Part shown: positions 42,011-53,000 of the stretch, piece by piece
Numbering within the stretch: the stretch's first letter is position 1
How the letters are laid out: every line of letters starts with the position of its first letter
Assembly (NCBI GenBank): GCA_001513105.1
Contig: LFSH01000034.1
Span: 1-64,000 of the forward strand
Length of the DNA: 64,000 nucleotides
Source of the DNA: Clostridiales bacterium DTU070
GTDB lineage: Bacteria; Bacillota; Clostridia; DSM-8532
Direction of reading: 5' to 3'
The notes under the pieces: generated by a model
What the model was told of the DNA's origin: nothing
Database searches by the model: none
The model's input: only the letters and a program-made list of their open reading frames with translations
Made by a program: the position numbers and the translations under genes

Positions 42011-42035
42011 ACAAAAAACGGGGATTCTCCCCGGG
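42011..42035 (-). terminator. Terminator-like hairpin in the 5' region of lipoprotein 1 / divergent intergenic region
   Basis: Minus strand CGGGGA-GAA-TCCCCG-TTTTTTG. Confidence 0.6.
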
Positions 42036-42152
42036 ATCTGCCTGGTAAAAGCTGTTTTAACTGTATTATGGCGTAAAATACGGTAAACTTGTAGTAACCC
42101 GTTCAGTGTGCTATATTAAAAACATGAAAAAAGTTAAAAGCAGGAATGAAAT

Positions 42153-45092
42153 ATGTCTAAAAATGTTTTCCTCTTAATCATACTGCTGGCATTGATTATT
42201 ACAATGGGCTTTATGTACCTGGGAACCGGAGAAACTCTTCAGGTTTATTCCGACCTGGATGAGCCTGTTATTTTAATAAACGAGGTAATGTCCTGCAATA
42301 AATCAACCCTGGTTGATTTCGAGGGTGATTCATCCGACTGGATTGAACTGGTCAATTTAGGCGATACCCCGGTAAACCTTGAAGGGTATGCCCTTTCAGA
42401 CGATCCGTCTGATCCGGGAAAATGGATTTTCCCTTCCGTGGAGGTCCCTCCCCGCGGGTATCTTGTTGTATTTGCATCAGGCAAAAATAAAGTTGTTCAT
42501 AACCAGGTGCATACAAGTTTCAAAATAAGCTCTGAAGGCGAGAATATTGTCTTAAGCGATCCCCATGGCAATTGCATCTGCAAGGTTGAAGTACCCGGAT
42601 CAGGTGACAATATTTCATACGGCAGAAGACTTGACAACCCTGAAATATGGGAACTCTTTCATCATCCTTCACCGGGCTTCCCGAATTCGGATGAAGGGGC
42701 CAAGGCCTTTGAAGCAAGTATGATATCCGAAAACTCACCCATATACATAAATGAAGTTATGGCCGGAAACATATCGCTTATACAGGACGAAGACGGTGAC
42801 TATCCCGACTGGATAGAAATCTTTAACAACAGCAGCAGGGATGTCGAGCTTTCTGATTATTATCTGTCGGATAATGAAAATGATCTTTTCCAGTGGCAGT
42901 TCCCTGAAAAAACAATAAAACCCGGGGAATACATGGTGGTTTTCTGTTCGGGCAAAAACAGGCGTGATCCCGGCGGATATCTGCATACAAACTTCAGGAT
43001 AAATAAAGACAGGGAAACCATAACCTTAGCCGATCACTCGGGGAAAATCTCGGATTCAGTGACTGTTCACAGACTGGCCGATGATATATCCTACGCCAGG
43101 GAAACATCCGGTGCGTGGGCGGAGTCGAAGCAACCCACCCCGGGATTTCCGAATACGGAAGAGGGATACAGCGAGTTCTGCGAAGAAAGATATCGCCACA
43201 GCAAATTCTTCATATGGGAAGTTATGACCGGAAATGAGACAACACTGGCAGATGAAAACGGTAATTACCATGACTGGGCTGAAATAAGAAATATCACCGA
43301 TGAAGTACAGGACCTCGGGGGGTATACACTGTCTGACGACAGTAATTACCTTTCGAAATGGGAATTCCCGTCCATATCCGTCCAGCCCGGCCAGTCGGTA
43401 ATAGTATTCATGTCACCCGATTATGATGCCGGCGCAAATACCGGCTCCGGATTTCTGTATGCTGATTTCGGTCTTGGCAGGAAAGGGGATGTGTTATTCC
43501 TGTCCGATCCGGAAGGGAACATAATACAGAGAATGGATATACCCGAACTGACATCCGATATATCGTACGGATTCCTTGAAGGCAGTTTTGAACCCGTTTA
43601 CTTTTCAAATCCCACCCCGGGAATGCCGAACGATGAAAAAAGCAGCGCGGTTGCGTACTGTACAAGCCCTGTTTTTTCAGCCCGGGGCGGTTTTTACGCT
43701 TCCCCGGTTTCACTGTCATTAAGCACGCCCGAAAACGAAACAACAATATACTATACCACCGACGGTTCCACGCCCGGTCCCGGCTCTAAGATCTATACAC
43801 AGCCCATTAATATTGAGTCAACGACTGTTATTAATGCCCGCGCGTATAAAAGAGGGTGCCTTCCGAGCAAGGTTGTAACAAACACTTACCTGTTCGAGCC
43901 GTTAAACGGTTTTGCAACGGTGGCAATAACCACCGACCCTGAGAATCTGTGGGATGAGGATACCGGGATATATGTCATGGGGAAAAATGCAGAGCCTGAA
44001 TACCCGTATTTGGGCGCGAACTTCTGGCAGGACTGGGAAAAACCCGCGCATATAGAGTTTTTTGAAACCGACGGAAGCCTCGCTTTCAGTATGAACGCCG
44101 GAATTTCAATCCATGGTGAATACACCCGCGCAGCAGATCAGAAATCTTTTGCAATTGAGGCAAGGAAAAAATACGGAAGTGAATATATAAACTACCGGGT
44201 TTTCCCTGAAAAGAACCTTACGTATTACCAGTCCCTTGTACTCAGGAACTCGGGCCAGGACAACGGAAACACTAAAATAAGGGATGTGCTAATCTCACAG
44301 CTGATGAAGGAAACAGGCATTGATTACCAGGCCTACCGGCCCGCGGTACTGTACCTGAACGGCGAATACTGGGGGCTTTATACTCTCAGGGAATCAACCG
44401 ACAAGCATTTCCTTTCGTTCAACAACAATTTGCCGGACCCCGACAACCTGGACATAATTGAAGGAAATAACCGTGTTCACCAGGGCGATTACTCCCATTT
44501 CAAATCTGTTCTGCAATATATAAAAAGCCATGATTTGAGCGTTGACGAACACTATGAGCATGTTAAAACATTAATAGACGTTGACAATTTCATTGACTAC
44601 CAGATTGCCGTCATATATGCGGCTAACACCGACAACGGAAATATCAAATACTGGAGGGAAAGAACGCCGGACTCGAAATGGCGCTGGATCCTGTTCGATT
44701 TTGACATGGCTTTCAGGAGGGTTGATCACGATACCGTAAGCCATGTTTTCAATCCTGAGGGCACCGGTGCGGGCAACTGGTTCTCAACAACCGTACAGAT
44801 GGGCCTTTTGCAGAATGATGAATTCAGGGACAGGTTCCTGAAACGCTTTGCATACCATCTGAACAATACCTTTGAACCAAATCGTGTAATTTCATATATA
44901 GATGAACTTGCATCAGAAATAGAACCCGAGATACCGAGGAACTTCAAAAAATGGAAAGGCTCATACAGCCTGTGGAAGGACTGCGTGCAAAAACTTAAGG
45001 ACTTTGTTATCGGAAGGCCATACTATGTTAAAATGTATTTGCAGCAGTATTTCGGGTTAACCGACGAGCAAATGCAGGAGTACGGGTTTTAG
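42153..45092 (+). CDS. CotH kinase family protein with three lamin-tail (LTD) domains
   Basis: Three repeats of ILINEVM...DWIELVN...L.GYALSDD...KW.FP; chitobiase-like YYTTDGSTPGPGSKIYTQPI; CotH core ISIHGEYTRAADQKSFAIEARKKYG...LVLRNSGQDNGNTKIRD...LNGEYWGLYTLRE...WILFDFDMAF. Confidence 0.93.
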   Translation: MSKNVFLLIILLALIITMGFMYLGTGETLQVYSDLDEPVILINEVMSCNKSTLVDFEGDSSDWIELVNLGDTPVNLEGYALSDDPSDPGKWIFPSVEVPPRGYLVVFASGKNKVVHNQVHTSFKISSEGENIVLSDPHGNCICKVEVPGSGDNISYGRRLDNPEIWELFHHPSPGFPNSDEGAKAFEASMISENSPIYINEVMAGNISLIQDEDGDYPDWIEIFNNSSRDVELSDYYLSDNENDLFQWQFPEKTIKPGEYMVVFCSGKNRRDPGGYLHTNFRINKDRETITLADHSGKISDSVTVHRLADDISYARETSGAWAESKQPTPGFPNTEEGYSEFCEERYRHSKFFIWEVMTGNETTLADENGNYHDWAEIRNITDEVQDLGGYTLSDDSNYLSKWEFPSISVQPGQSVIVFMSPDYDAGANTGSGFLYADFGLGRKGDVLFLSDPEGNIIQRMDIPELTSDISYGFLEGSFEPVYFSNPTPGMPNDEKSSAVAYCTSPVFSARGGFYASPVSLSLSTPENETTIYYTTDGSTPGPGSKIYTQPINIESTTVINARAYKRGCLPSKVVTNTYLFEPLNGFATVAITTDPENLWDEDTGIYVMGKNAEPEYPYLGANFWQDWEKPAHIEFFETDGSLAFSMNAGISIHGEYTRAADQKSFAIEARKKYGSEYINYRVFPEKNLTYYQSLVLRNSGQDNGNTKIRDVLISQLMKETGIDYQAYRPAVLYLNGEYWGLYTLRESTDKHFLSFNNNLPDPDNLDIIEGNNRVHQGDYSHFKSVLQYIKSHDLSVDEHYEHVKTLIDVDNFIDYQIAVIYAANTDNGNIKYWRERTPDSKWRWILFDFDMAFRRVDHDTVSHVFNPEGTGAGNWFSTTVQMGLLQNDEFRDRFLKRFAYHLNNTFEPNRVISYIDELASEIEPEIPRNFKKWKGSYSLWKDCVQKLKDFVIGRPYYVKMYLQQYFGLTDEQMQEYGF

Positions 45093-45107
45093 CCCGGGGT
45101 TTCAGAG

Positions 45108-45833
45108 GTGTTCGGCTTGGCAGCAGTTAAAAAATTCAGACATGAGCACAAGTTTTTAATCAGTTTCAGGGATTATGTCATTCTTAAGAACAGGATAGGC
45201 CGCTTTATGAACAGGGACCCGAACGGGGACCGCGATGGCCGGTACCATATACGGAGCCTGTATTTTGACGATATACACAACAGTGCTTATTATGAAAAAC
45301 TTGACGGGGTACTGAAAAGAAAAAAGTACAGGATACGGATTTACAACCACAGCAATTCGGTTATCAAGGTTGAAAGAAAGGGAAAGGAAGGACAGTACAC
45401 TCAAAAGGAATCCGAGCTTGTTTCGGAAGAACTGTGCAACGGTCTTATCAGCGGAAATACAGACCTGCTGTTGACAGGCAGCCCGCTTCTTCTTGATATG
45501 TATGTTCAAATGAAAACCCTTCTTTTGAAACCCGTTGTTATTGTGGATTATATCCGGGAAGCCTATATCCATCCCGTTGAGAATGTGCGTATCACCTTTG
45601 ATACCGAACTTAAATCCGGGCTTTATTCCACCGAGTTGTGGAATACCGGCACTCCATTGCTTAGTGTACTGGAACCTGGCCTCGTTATCATGGAGGTTAA
45701 GTTCAACAGGCTGCTTCCGTCTGTTTTTGCGGCATTGCTTTCAGATTTGAACTGTGAACAGGTTTCAGTATCAAAATATGTATTATGCAGAGAATTTGCA
45801 GAAAGATACGTGCGGGGTGAGTGGAATGAATGA
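45108..45833 (+). CDS. VTC domain-containing protein (polyphosphate polymerase family)
   Basis: FRHEHKFLISFRDYVILKNRI...YHIRSLYFDDIHNSAYYEKLDGVLKRKKYRIRIYN...IKVERKGKEGQYTQKES; GTG start. Confidence 0.9.
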   Translation: MFGLAAVKKFRHEHKFLISFRDYVILKNRIGRFMNRDPNGDRDGRYHIRSLYFDDIHNSAYYEKLDGVLKRKKYRIRIYNHSNSVIKVERKGKEGQYTQKESELVSEELCNGLISGNTDLLLTGSPLLLDMYVQMKTLLLKPVVIVDYIREAYIHPVENVRITFDTELKSGLYSTELWNTGTPLLSVLEPGLVIMEVKFNRLLPSVFAALLSDLNCEQVSVSKYVLCREFAERYVRGEWNE

Positions 45834-46509
45834 TAACACCATTAATTTCAGCGACATAATCAAGAAGAAGTTTCTTGAGGAAATGGGGAATCTGACAATC
45901 AACACAAACAGAATAATAACTGTAATGCTGCTGTCCCTCGCAGTGGGGCTGCTGATCTATTATGTTTACAGGAAAACCTTCAGCGGTGTTGTATACAACC
46001 GCAGTTTCAATTTTACGCTTATATTTATAACAATGGTTACAGCCTTTATTATACTGCCGATAACCTCGAATCTTACGCTTTCCCTTGGCATGGTAGGCGC
46101 GTTGAGTATTGTCAGGTTCCGTACAGCGGTAAAGGAACCAATAGACATAGCTTACCTGTTCTGGGCAATTGCCGTAGGGATTACAACCGGCGCGGGTTTC
46201 TACTCGCTTTCAATATTGGGTTCACTGTTTATTTCTGCAGTTGTTGTGGCTTTCAGCTATATCCGCGGAAACAACGCCGGTTTTTATCTCCTGGTTCTGA
46301 ATTACAACAGCAACTGCCAGGACCAGGTTCTTCAAGTGATTGATAAAATACCGCAGAAGAAGTTAAAAACCAAAACCTATACGGACAACAGCGTTGAAGC
46401 TACATATGAGATAAGGGTAAAAAGCAATGACACTTCATTTGTTTCGGAGCTTTCCGGAATTGACGGCGTAACAAATGCAGCCCTTGTAAGCTATAACGGG
46501 GAATGTTAG
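45826..46509 (+). CDS. DUF4956 domain-containing membrane protein; start placed at MNDNTINFS, overlapping the VTC stop
   Basis: TM segments; LTLSLGMVGALSIVRFRTAVKEPIDIAYLFWAIAVGITTGAGFY. Confidence 0.9.
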   Translation: MNDNTINFSDIIKKKFLEEMGNLTINTNRIITVMLLSLAVGLLIYYVYRKTFSGVVYNRSFNFTLIFITMVTAFIILPITSNLTLSLGMVGALSIVRFRTAVKEPIDIAYLFWAIAVGITTGAGFYSLSILGSLFISAVVVAFSYIRGNNAGFYLLVLNYNSNCQDQVLQVIDKIPQKKLKTKTYTDNSVEATYEIRVKSNDTSFVSELSGIDGVTNAALVSYNGEC

Positions 46510-46521
46510 TCATTCCCCGTT
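46495..46521. terminator. Perfect 11-bp hairpin at convergent stop codons
   Basis: AACGGGGAATG-TTAGT-CATTCCCCGTT; no long U-tract, so terminator function is an inference. Confidence 0.5.
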
Positions 46522-47945
46522 TCCCCTGTGTCGACTGTAAGAAGTATTTCACCATTCTGTCCGAATGAGTAGTCAATGGGGTAAAACCTGTCTTCATCTT
46601 CACAATAGATTATTATCCTGCCGTTTTGAAAACCGGTTATCTCAAAAATGTACGACCCGTAATAATCCCCTTCAAATTCAAACAATCCGGTCTTTTCCAG
46701 TATATTTATTTCATCATAAGTTTCAACGTCAAATATTAAGGGGGCTAAATTGTAGTAGTCCTGGTACAGGATATATCTGTCGTTCAGCCAGTAATACTCC
46801 CCGGCTAAAGAAAGGAATATATACTGATCGGGAATGCTGTTGTCCAGTGCCCGTATAATGAAATATTGGCTCTGGCTGTTGTTCCATACATACAGGCTGT
46901 TATATTTCCCGCCCGGTGAAGCAACTCCGTATTCCTCGAATTCGCTGTTTGTTAAAATATAGTCTTTCAGTGCGCTCAGCATTCCGTCCATCATAAAATC
47001 GGTGTCAACATAGCTTATTTCAAAATTATAAATATCTCCGCGTATGTCATACAATTCACCTTCAAAATTGTTGTATACCGTTATACCGTCCTCAATATAC
47101 GCTTCCATCGTAATACCGCTGTTTGAATAGCCATACATGCTTCCCGACCCGTAAACATATCCAAGCCATTCAAGAAAATCGTAAATCTGGCTTACCTCGG
47201 GATCTGATTCACTATCATAGTAGAACAATTTACTGAAGTTTTTGATTATTGTTTTAAGAATGTCAGAAGGGTATGGTTCAGGTTTCTTTGCAATAATTGC
47301 ATGCTCAACCCGTTCGTTACCATAGAAACCCAGGTAATAATCCGTTGTTTTATAGAACAGCGTATTTTCAATTATGCAACTTGGTTCCCCAAGTTCTGCG
47401 GTTAATTCAGATAAACTGTCACCGGTCTTTATTTCCCCGATTATATAATCATCGAACCATTCGGCTGTTATTATAAATTCACCATAAATGTTTTCATCAT
47501 AGACAAGACCGCTCTTGTAATCCTTATCGGAATAAACATACGGCCTTTCAAGGAGGCTTTGTATGGAGAAATTCAAGTCAGATCCGCTTATGTCAAGCTC
47601 GGGTATTGTTGAAAGTCCGGCTTCCTCGCGGGTTATGCTGATTATCCCGTCGTCGCCCGGGATTCCATTTTTGCTTAATCCTTTTTCGTTACCGTCCGCA
47701 TGGTCATTTTGAGATACATTCCCGCCGGCAGTCGTTTTTCTTTCATTGTTAACGTCATCTTCCTTTTCCCATAATCCCGTATCATCCGAATACTCTTTTG
47801 ACAACAGATCCTCATTCTCACCTATAAGTACCCTGTTATCAGTCTTGCTATCATCTCCCGCGCCGCTGCATGCCGTAAAAAGGATTAAAAGAAGTACCGC
47901 CGGAACAAGTACAATAAACCTTTTCAATTTCAACATTTCTACCAA
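46506..47945 (-). CDS. Putative lipoprotein, paralog of 40512..41939
   Basis: Lipobox-like LLLILFTAC; shared blocks with the other lipoprotein (GIISITREEAGLSTIP, NTLFYKTTDYYLGF, GITVYNNFEGELYDIRGD, SPGGKYNSLYVWN). Confidence 0.85.
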   Translation of the reverse strand: MVEMLKLKRFIVLVPAVLLLILFTACSGAGDDSKTDNRVLIGENEDLLSKEYSDDTGLWEKEDDVNNERKTTAGGNVSQNDHADGNEKGLSKNGIPGDDGIISITREEAGLSTIPELDISGSDLNFSIQSLLERPYVYSDKDYKSGLVYDENIYGEFIITAEWFDDYIIGEIKTGDSLSELTAELGEPSCIIENTLFYKTTDYYLGFYGNERVEHAIIAKKPEPYPSDILKTIIKNFSKLFYYDSESDPEVSQIYDFLEWLGYVYGSGSMYGYSNSGITMEAYIEDGITVYNNFEGELYDIRGDIYNFEISYVDTDFMMDGMLSALKDYILTNSEFEEYGVASPGGKYNSLYVWNNSQSQYFIIRALDNSIPDQYIFLSLAGEYYWLNDRYILYQDYYNLAPLIFDVETYDEINILEKTGLFEFEGDYYGSYIFEITGFQNGRIIIYCEDEDRFYPIDYSFGQNGEILLTVDTGETGND

Positions 47946-48215
47946 TCCTTTTTCAATTTTTTAAAGCCAGCCTCATGCATATAAAATTCTTGAATCGGTC
48001 GTCAAAAAAGTGTTACTGCAGGTGTTTTTTCAGAGTCTTTTTCATTTGGTTTTTTTATTGTTTCTGAATATTTGACGGAAGATCTTCTTTTTAGGTTCCC
48101 GGTTTTGTCATCGGCATCCAAGGCAATAACCTGCCGGGCATACCCCGGAATTTACATTGCTCTGCCATTGCTGCAGTTCCTGTTCCAGGCAAATGCTGCA
48201 TCTTTATCAACAGCC

Positions 48216-49225
48216 TTAATACTCCAGGCACTCCGAAAGCAGATGCATCGTAAGGCCCTTTTCCTTTATAGCCGTGATTATTTCATCCAGCCTTTCGGTA
48301 TCGTACGGGTTAAAATGCAGGAGAATAATCGAACCCCCTTTTGCTTTCGCCGAAACATGGGCATAAACCTCATCGGCTATCGGGGCAACCGGTTCAGTTT
48401 TTAAGTCATGTTTCCTGAGAACGGCATAATAGCTTTCTATATTCCATCCGACAGGAACATAGCCGAGTTCGGAAACAATCTGCAAAATTCTTTTGCTTTC
48501 ATTCCCGGCACCGCCCGGCAGGCGGATAAAGGGAAATTACTTCTTCATTTTATCTACGTATTCCTGCCCAAGAATTTCAGCAGCTCCCGTTTCCCATTCC
48601 AGTATCTCTTTTTTTGCGTCATCGCTGTTCAGTTTCGTCAGCCATGTATGGTTCTGTGTGTGATTGCATACAAGGTGGCCGTCTTCAACGGCCTGCTTCC
48701 ACAGGTCTTCGTGGGTTTTTAAGTACCTGCCCACCACAAAGAAAGTGCTTTTCACTTCATGTTTTTTTAACACTTCGAGAGCTTTTTTTACGGCTTTTCC
48801 GTTGCCCCCGTCGTCAAAGGTAAGGCAAATCCTGGTTTTATCATTAAAAGACTTAATGGGATAAATGATCTCTGAACCTGTCTTTACCGGAGCAGCGGTA
48901 GGGCCTGTATCCGGTTCCTCCCCGGCAGCAGTATCATCAGGCGGCAGCTCCACAGCCTGGGTAACGGGTGTCGGGGTTACCGGCAATACAGGTTCGGAAA
49001 CGGCAACGGTATATCCTCCGGGGAAGGCAACACGGCAGAAACAGCTGGTACAGGCTCGGCACCGGTTCTTGTTCCAGGTTCGGCATTCTCGGCATATACG
49101 GAAAAAGAAACCGTAAAGGTCTCAACCGATTCATCCTTTACCGGCACCGAATCTGAAGCAAAATCGCCCAGGCATATCACCATCGCAGCCAATACCACCC
49201 AATGAGAAAAACGGTGTTTTTCCAT
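48216..49225 (-). pseudogene. Polysaccharide deacetylase (NodB-like), disrupted by a frameshift and an in-frame TAA
   Basis: Pieces: 48977..49225 (N-terminus), 48537..48986 (TRICLTFDDGGNGKAVKKALEVLKKHEVKSTFFVVGRYL...VCNHTQNHTWL...EYVDKMKK*), then FPFIRLPGGAGNESKRILQIVSELGYVPVGWNIESYYA...GGSIILLHFNPYDTERL in the same frame after the TAA. Confidence 0.85.
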
Positions 49226-49367
49226 TAATGTATCTCCTCGTACGATAATACGGCATATGCGCCGATCACTTTAAACATTCTATTGGATGTTGTCATGACT
49301 TGTCAACTGCCCGGCCGTATCAGCCGCTGTAAAGCATCCGGCAAAAATCAGGCGGCTGTCATCTTCT

Positions 49368-49625
49368 TTATTCATTAGGGAACTGCGCGTTTATAACCGT
49401 GAAGCCGTTTTCCCTGAACCTGTCAAGGATGGCGCTGAACTCAATATTCTTCATCTTTGCGGCTTTCGGAACAGTCATTACCTTCCCCGCGGTTTTCAAG
49501 AGTACCGGATTTGTAATGCTTTCAAATCCCAGGTTTTTTAATATATCTTTTATTTCAGGATATTCGTTTGCAAGCTCGAAAACCGTCTTACTCATGTCAA
49601 GTATTTTTTCATCCACTAATGCCAT
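49368..49625 (-). CDS. DUF1858 domain-containing protein
   Basis: ILDMSKTVFELANEYPEIKDILKNLGFESITNPVLLKTAGKVMTVPKAAKMKNIEFSAILDRFRENGF. Confidence 0.85.
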   Translation of the reverse strand: MALVDEKILDMSKTVFELANEYPEIKDILKNLGFESITNPVLLKTAGKVMTVPKAAKMKNIEFSAILDRFRENGFTVINAQFPNE

Positions 49626-50090
49626 CAGCCTTCAAAATTCCATGTTTATCGGTTCATAACAGTACAGGAATAATCTTTTGCAGCATATAACAATTACAGG
49701 TTTTATTCTCATACCCATATTTTACCCGGAAAATTAAGAAACTCACACTGTCTATTGATAATTACCCGGTTAATCGGGCAGCAAAACCTTCTATACGAAT
49801 TTGATGCTGAATCAGCAGGAATATGCATAAATATGCCCTGCCAATGAACGTCCTGAAAATAGGACAATGTAAATTACAGCAGCTGACGATGCACCCGAAC
49901 CGCGGAGGAAAAGCCTGTATGCCCGTTTTTGTCAGATGTAACATTTTTTCAGTTATTATTACAGTACTTTTTTGTTAAAAACCAAAAATTATACAAAAGT
50001 ATTGAAGCAATTAATAATATGTAATATTATATTAATTTAGAAAGTTTCAAGGTAAGCCGAACTGACATTTCATGGTTAAGGAGAGTATAT

Positions 50091-53000
50091 ATGCCAAAAA
50101 GAACGGATATCAGGAAAATTCTGATCATCGGCTCGGGGCCGATTATCATTGGGCAGGCCTGCGAATTTGACTATTCAGGCACCCAGGCCTGTAAAGCTCT
50201 AAGGAAACTTGGTTACGAAATTGTACTTGTAAATTCAAATCCAGCAACAATTATGACAGATCCCGGAATCGCAGATGCGACATATATTGAGCCTTTAAAC
50301 CTTGAAAGATTAACCCAGATTATTGATAAAGAACGTCCCGATGCACTTCTTCCGAACCTTGGCGGTCAGTCCGCCCTGAATCTTTGCTCAGAACTTGCAA
50401 AAGCAGGAATTCTTGAAAAATACAATGTCCAGGTTTTAGGTGTAAAAGTTGATGCAATAGAGCGCGGAGAAGACAGGATTGCCTTCAAGGAAACAATGAA
50501 CAGGCTGGGAATAGAAACACCGCGCAGCATGCCGGCATACACCGTGGAAGAAGCCGAGAAAATTGCCCTTGAGCTCGGGTTCCCGGTTGTTGTACGTCCC
50601 GCATATACAATGGGCGGTACTGGCGGCGGGCTGGTTTATAACATTGAAGAACTGCGCCAGGTTGCAAACCGGGGTATCCAGGCAAGCATGGTAGACCAGA
50701 TACTGGTCGAGGAATCGGTGCTCGGCTGGGAGGAACTTGAGGTTGAAGTGGTACGAGACACGAAAAACCAGATGATCGCAGTATGCTTCATTGAAAATAT
50801 AGACTCAATGGGCGTACACACTGGTGACTCGGTCTGTGCCGCCTCAATGCTCACAATAAGCCCGGAACTTCAGGAGCGTCTTAAGGACTGCGCATTCAGA
50901 ATTGTTGAGGCAATAGAGGTAATAGGCGGCACCAATGTACAGTTTGCCCATGATCCTGAAACCGACAGGGTTGTTATAATTGAAATAAATCCCCGAACAT
51001 CCCGGTCGTCAGCCCTTGCTTCAAAGGCCACAGGTTTTCCGATTGCTTTTATCTCGGCTATGCTGTCGGTAGGAATAACCCTTGACGAAATCCCGTACTA
51101 CAGGGGAGGCACCCTCGATAAATATACACCGTCCGGGGATTATACCGTTGTGAAATTCCCCCGCTGGGCTTTTGAAAAATTCAAGGGCGCACAGGACAGG
51201 CTTGGCACGCAGATGAAGGCTGTCGGCGAAGTAATGAGCATTGGCAAAACCTATAAGGAAGCACTGCAGAAGGCGGTACGCTCCCTTGAAGTCGGCAGGT
51301 ACGGCCTGGGTTTTGCAAAGAACTTTAGTGATTTGGATCTCCAGGAGTTACTGGAACTCCTGGTGGAGCCTTCAAGCGAACGCCAGTTTATTATGTACGA
51401 AGCCCTGCGCAAGGGTGCGGATATAGAACAGTTAAGCAGGATAACCCATGTCAAGGAATGGTTTATCAGGCAGATGAAAGAACTGGTTGAACTCGAAGAG
51501 GAGATACTGAAATTCAGGGGCTCAGCCCTTCCTGATGAGCTTTTGATCAAGGCTAAAAAAGACGGTTTTGCAGACAGGTATCTTGCAAAGCTCTTAGGCG
51601 TCAGCGAGCAGGAAATCCGGAGCCGCCGGGTTAAACTGGGAATTGTCCAGGAGTGGGAGGCAATCCCTGTAAGCGGCGTTGAAAATGCATGTTATTATTA
51701 CTCTACGTACAACGGTTCAAAGAACAGTGAAAAGCCCGTTCCAGCATCAGAAGGCAATAAACCGAAAGTGATGGTATTGGGCGGAGGCCCCAACCGTATA
51801 GGTCAGGGAATAGAATTTGATTACTGCTGCGTCCATGCGGCATTTGCCCTCAGGGACATGGGCTATGAGACAATAATTGTCAACTGTAACCCTGAAACCG
51901 TTTCAACCGATTACGATACATCTGATCGTCTTTATTTCGAGCCTCTTACCGTTGAAGATGTGTTAAGCATTTATCAGAAAGAAAAACCTATTGGTATTAT
52001 AATTCAGTTCGGCGGGCAGACCCCTTTGAATATTGCAACCGAACTTTCAAAGGCAGGGGTAAAAATCCTGGGTACCACGCCCGAAACTGTTGATATGGCC
52101 GAGGACAGGGATCTGTTCAGAAACATGATGGAAAAGCTCGGCATTCCGATGCCCGAATCGGGAATGGCCAGCACCCTTGACGAGGCACTGGCGATAGCCG
52201 AAAAAATTGGTTATCCGCTTATGGTAAGACCATCCTATGTTCTTGGCGGACGAGGGATGGAAGTGATTTATGACCGGGAAATGCTTGAAAAGTATGTTTC
52301 CGAAGCTGCAGGCGTTACACCCGACCGTCCCCTGCTGATTGACAAATTCCTTGAAAATGCAATTGAAGCCGAGGCTGACGCTATAGCTGACGGTTCAAAC
52401 ACTTTTGTACCGGCAGTAATGGAACATATTGAACTGGCCGGTATACATTCGGGAGACTCGGCGTGTGTAATACCGCCCATTAGCCTGAAACCCGAACATA
52501 TAGATACCATATCAGAATATACGCGTAAAATAGCGAACGAGCTAAAGGTTGTAGGCCTGATGAATATTCAGTACGCTGTTTATAACGACCGGGTTTACGT
52601 GCTTGAAGCAAATCCCCGGGCATCAAGGACGGTACCGCTGGTGTCAAAAGTCTGCAATATATCCATGGCATACCTTGCCACCGAAATTATTCTTGCTGTT
52701 GAAAAGGGTTCCAGGTCCCCGGTTCTGGATTTGAAAAGGCGGAAAATAACCCATTTTGGTGTTAAGGAAGCAGTTTTTCCGTTTAACATGTTCCATGAAG
52801 TTGACCCGTTGCTGGGACCCGAAATGCGTTCCACCGGCGAGGTCCTGGGTATTGCAAATTCGTTCGGGCTTGCTTACTTTAAAGCCCAGGAGGCTACACA
52901 GGTTCCCCTTCCGACAGAAGGAGCCGTTCTGATGAGCATTGCAGACAAGGACAAGATTTACCTCCTTGACATAGCCCGCAAATTCTCGGAACTTGACTTT

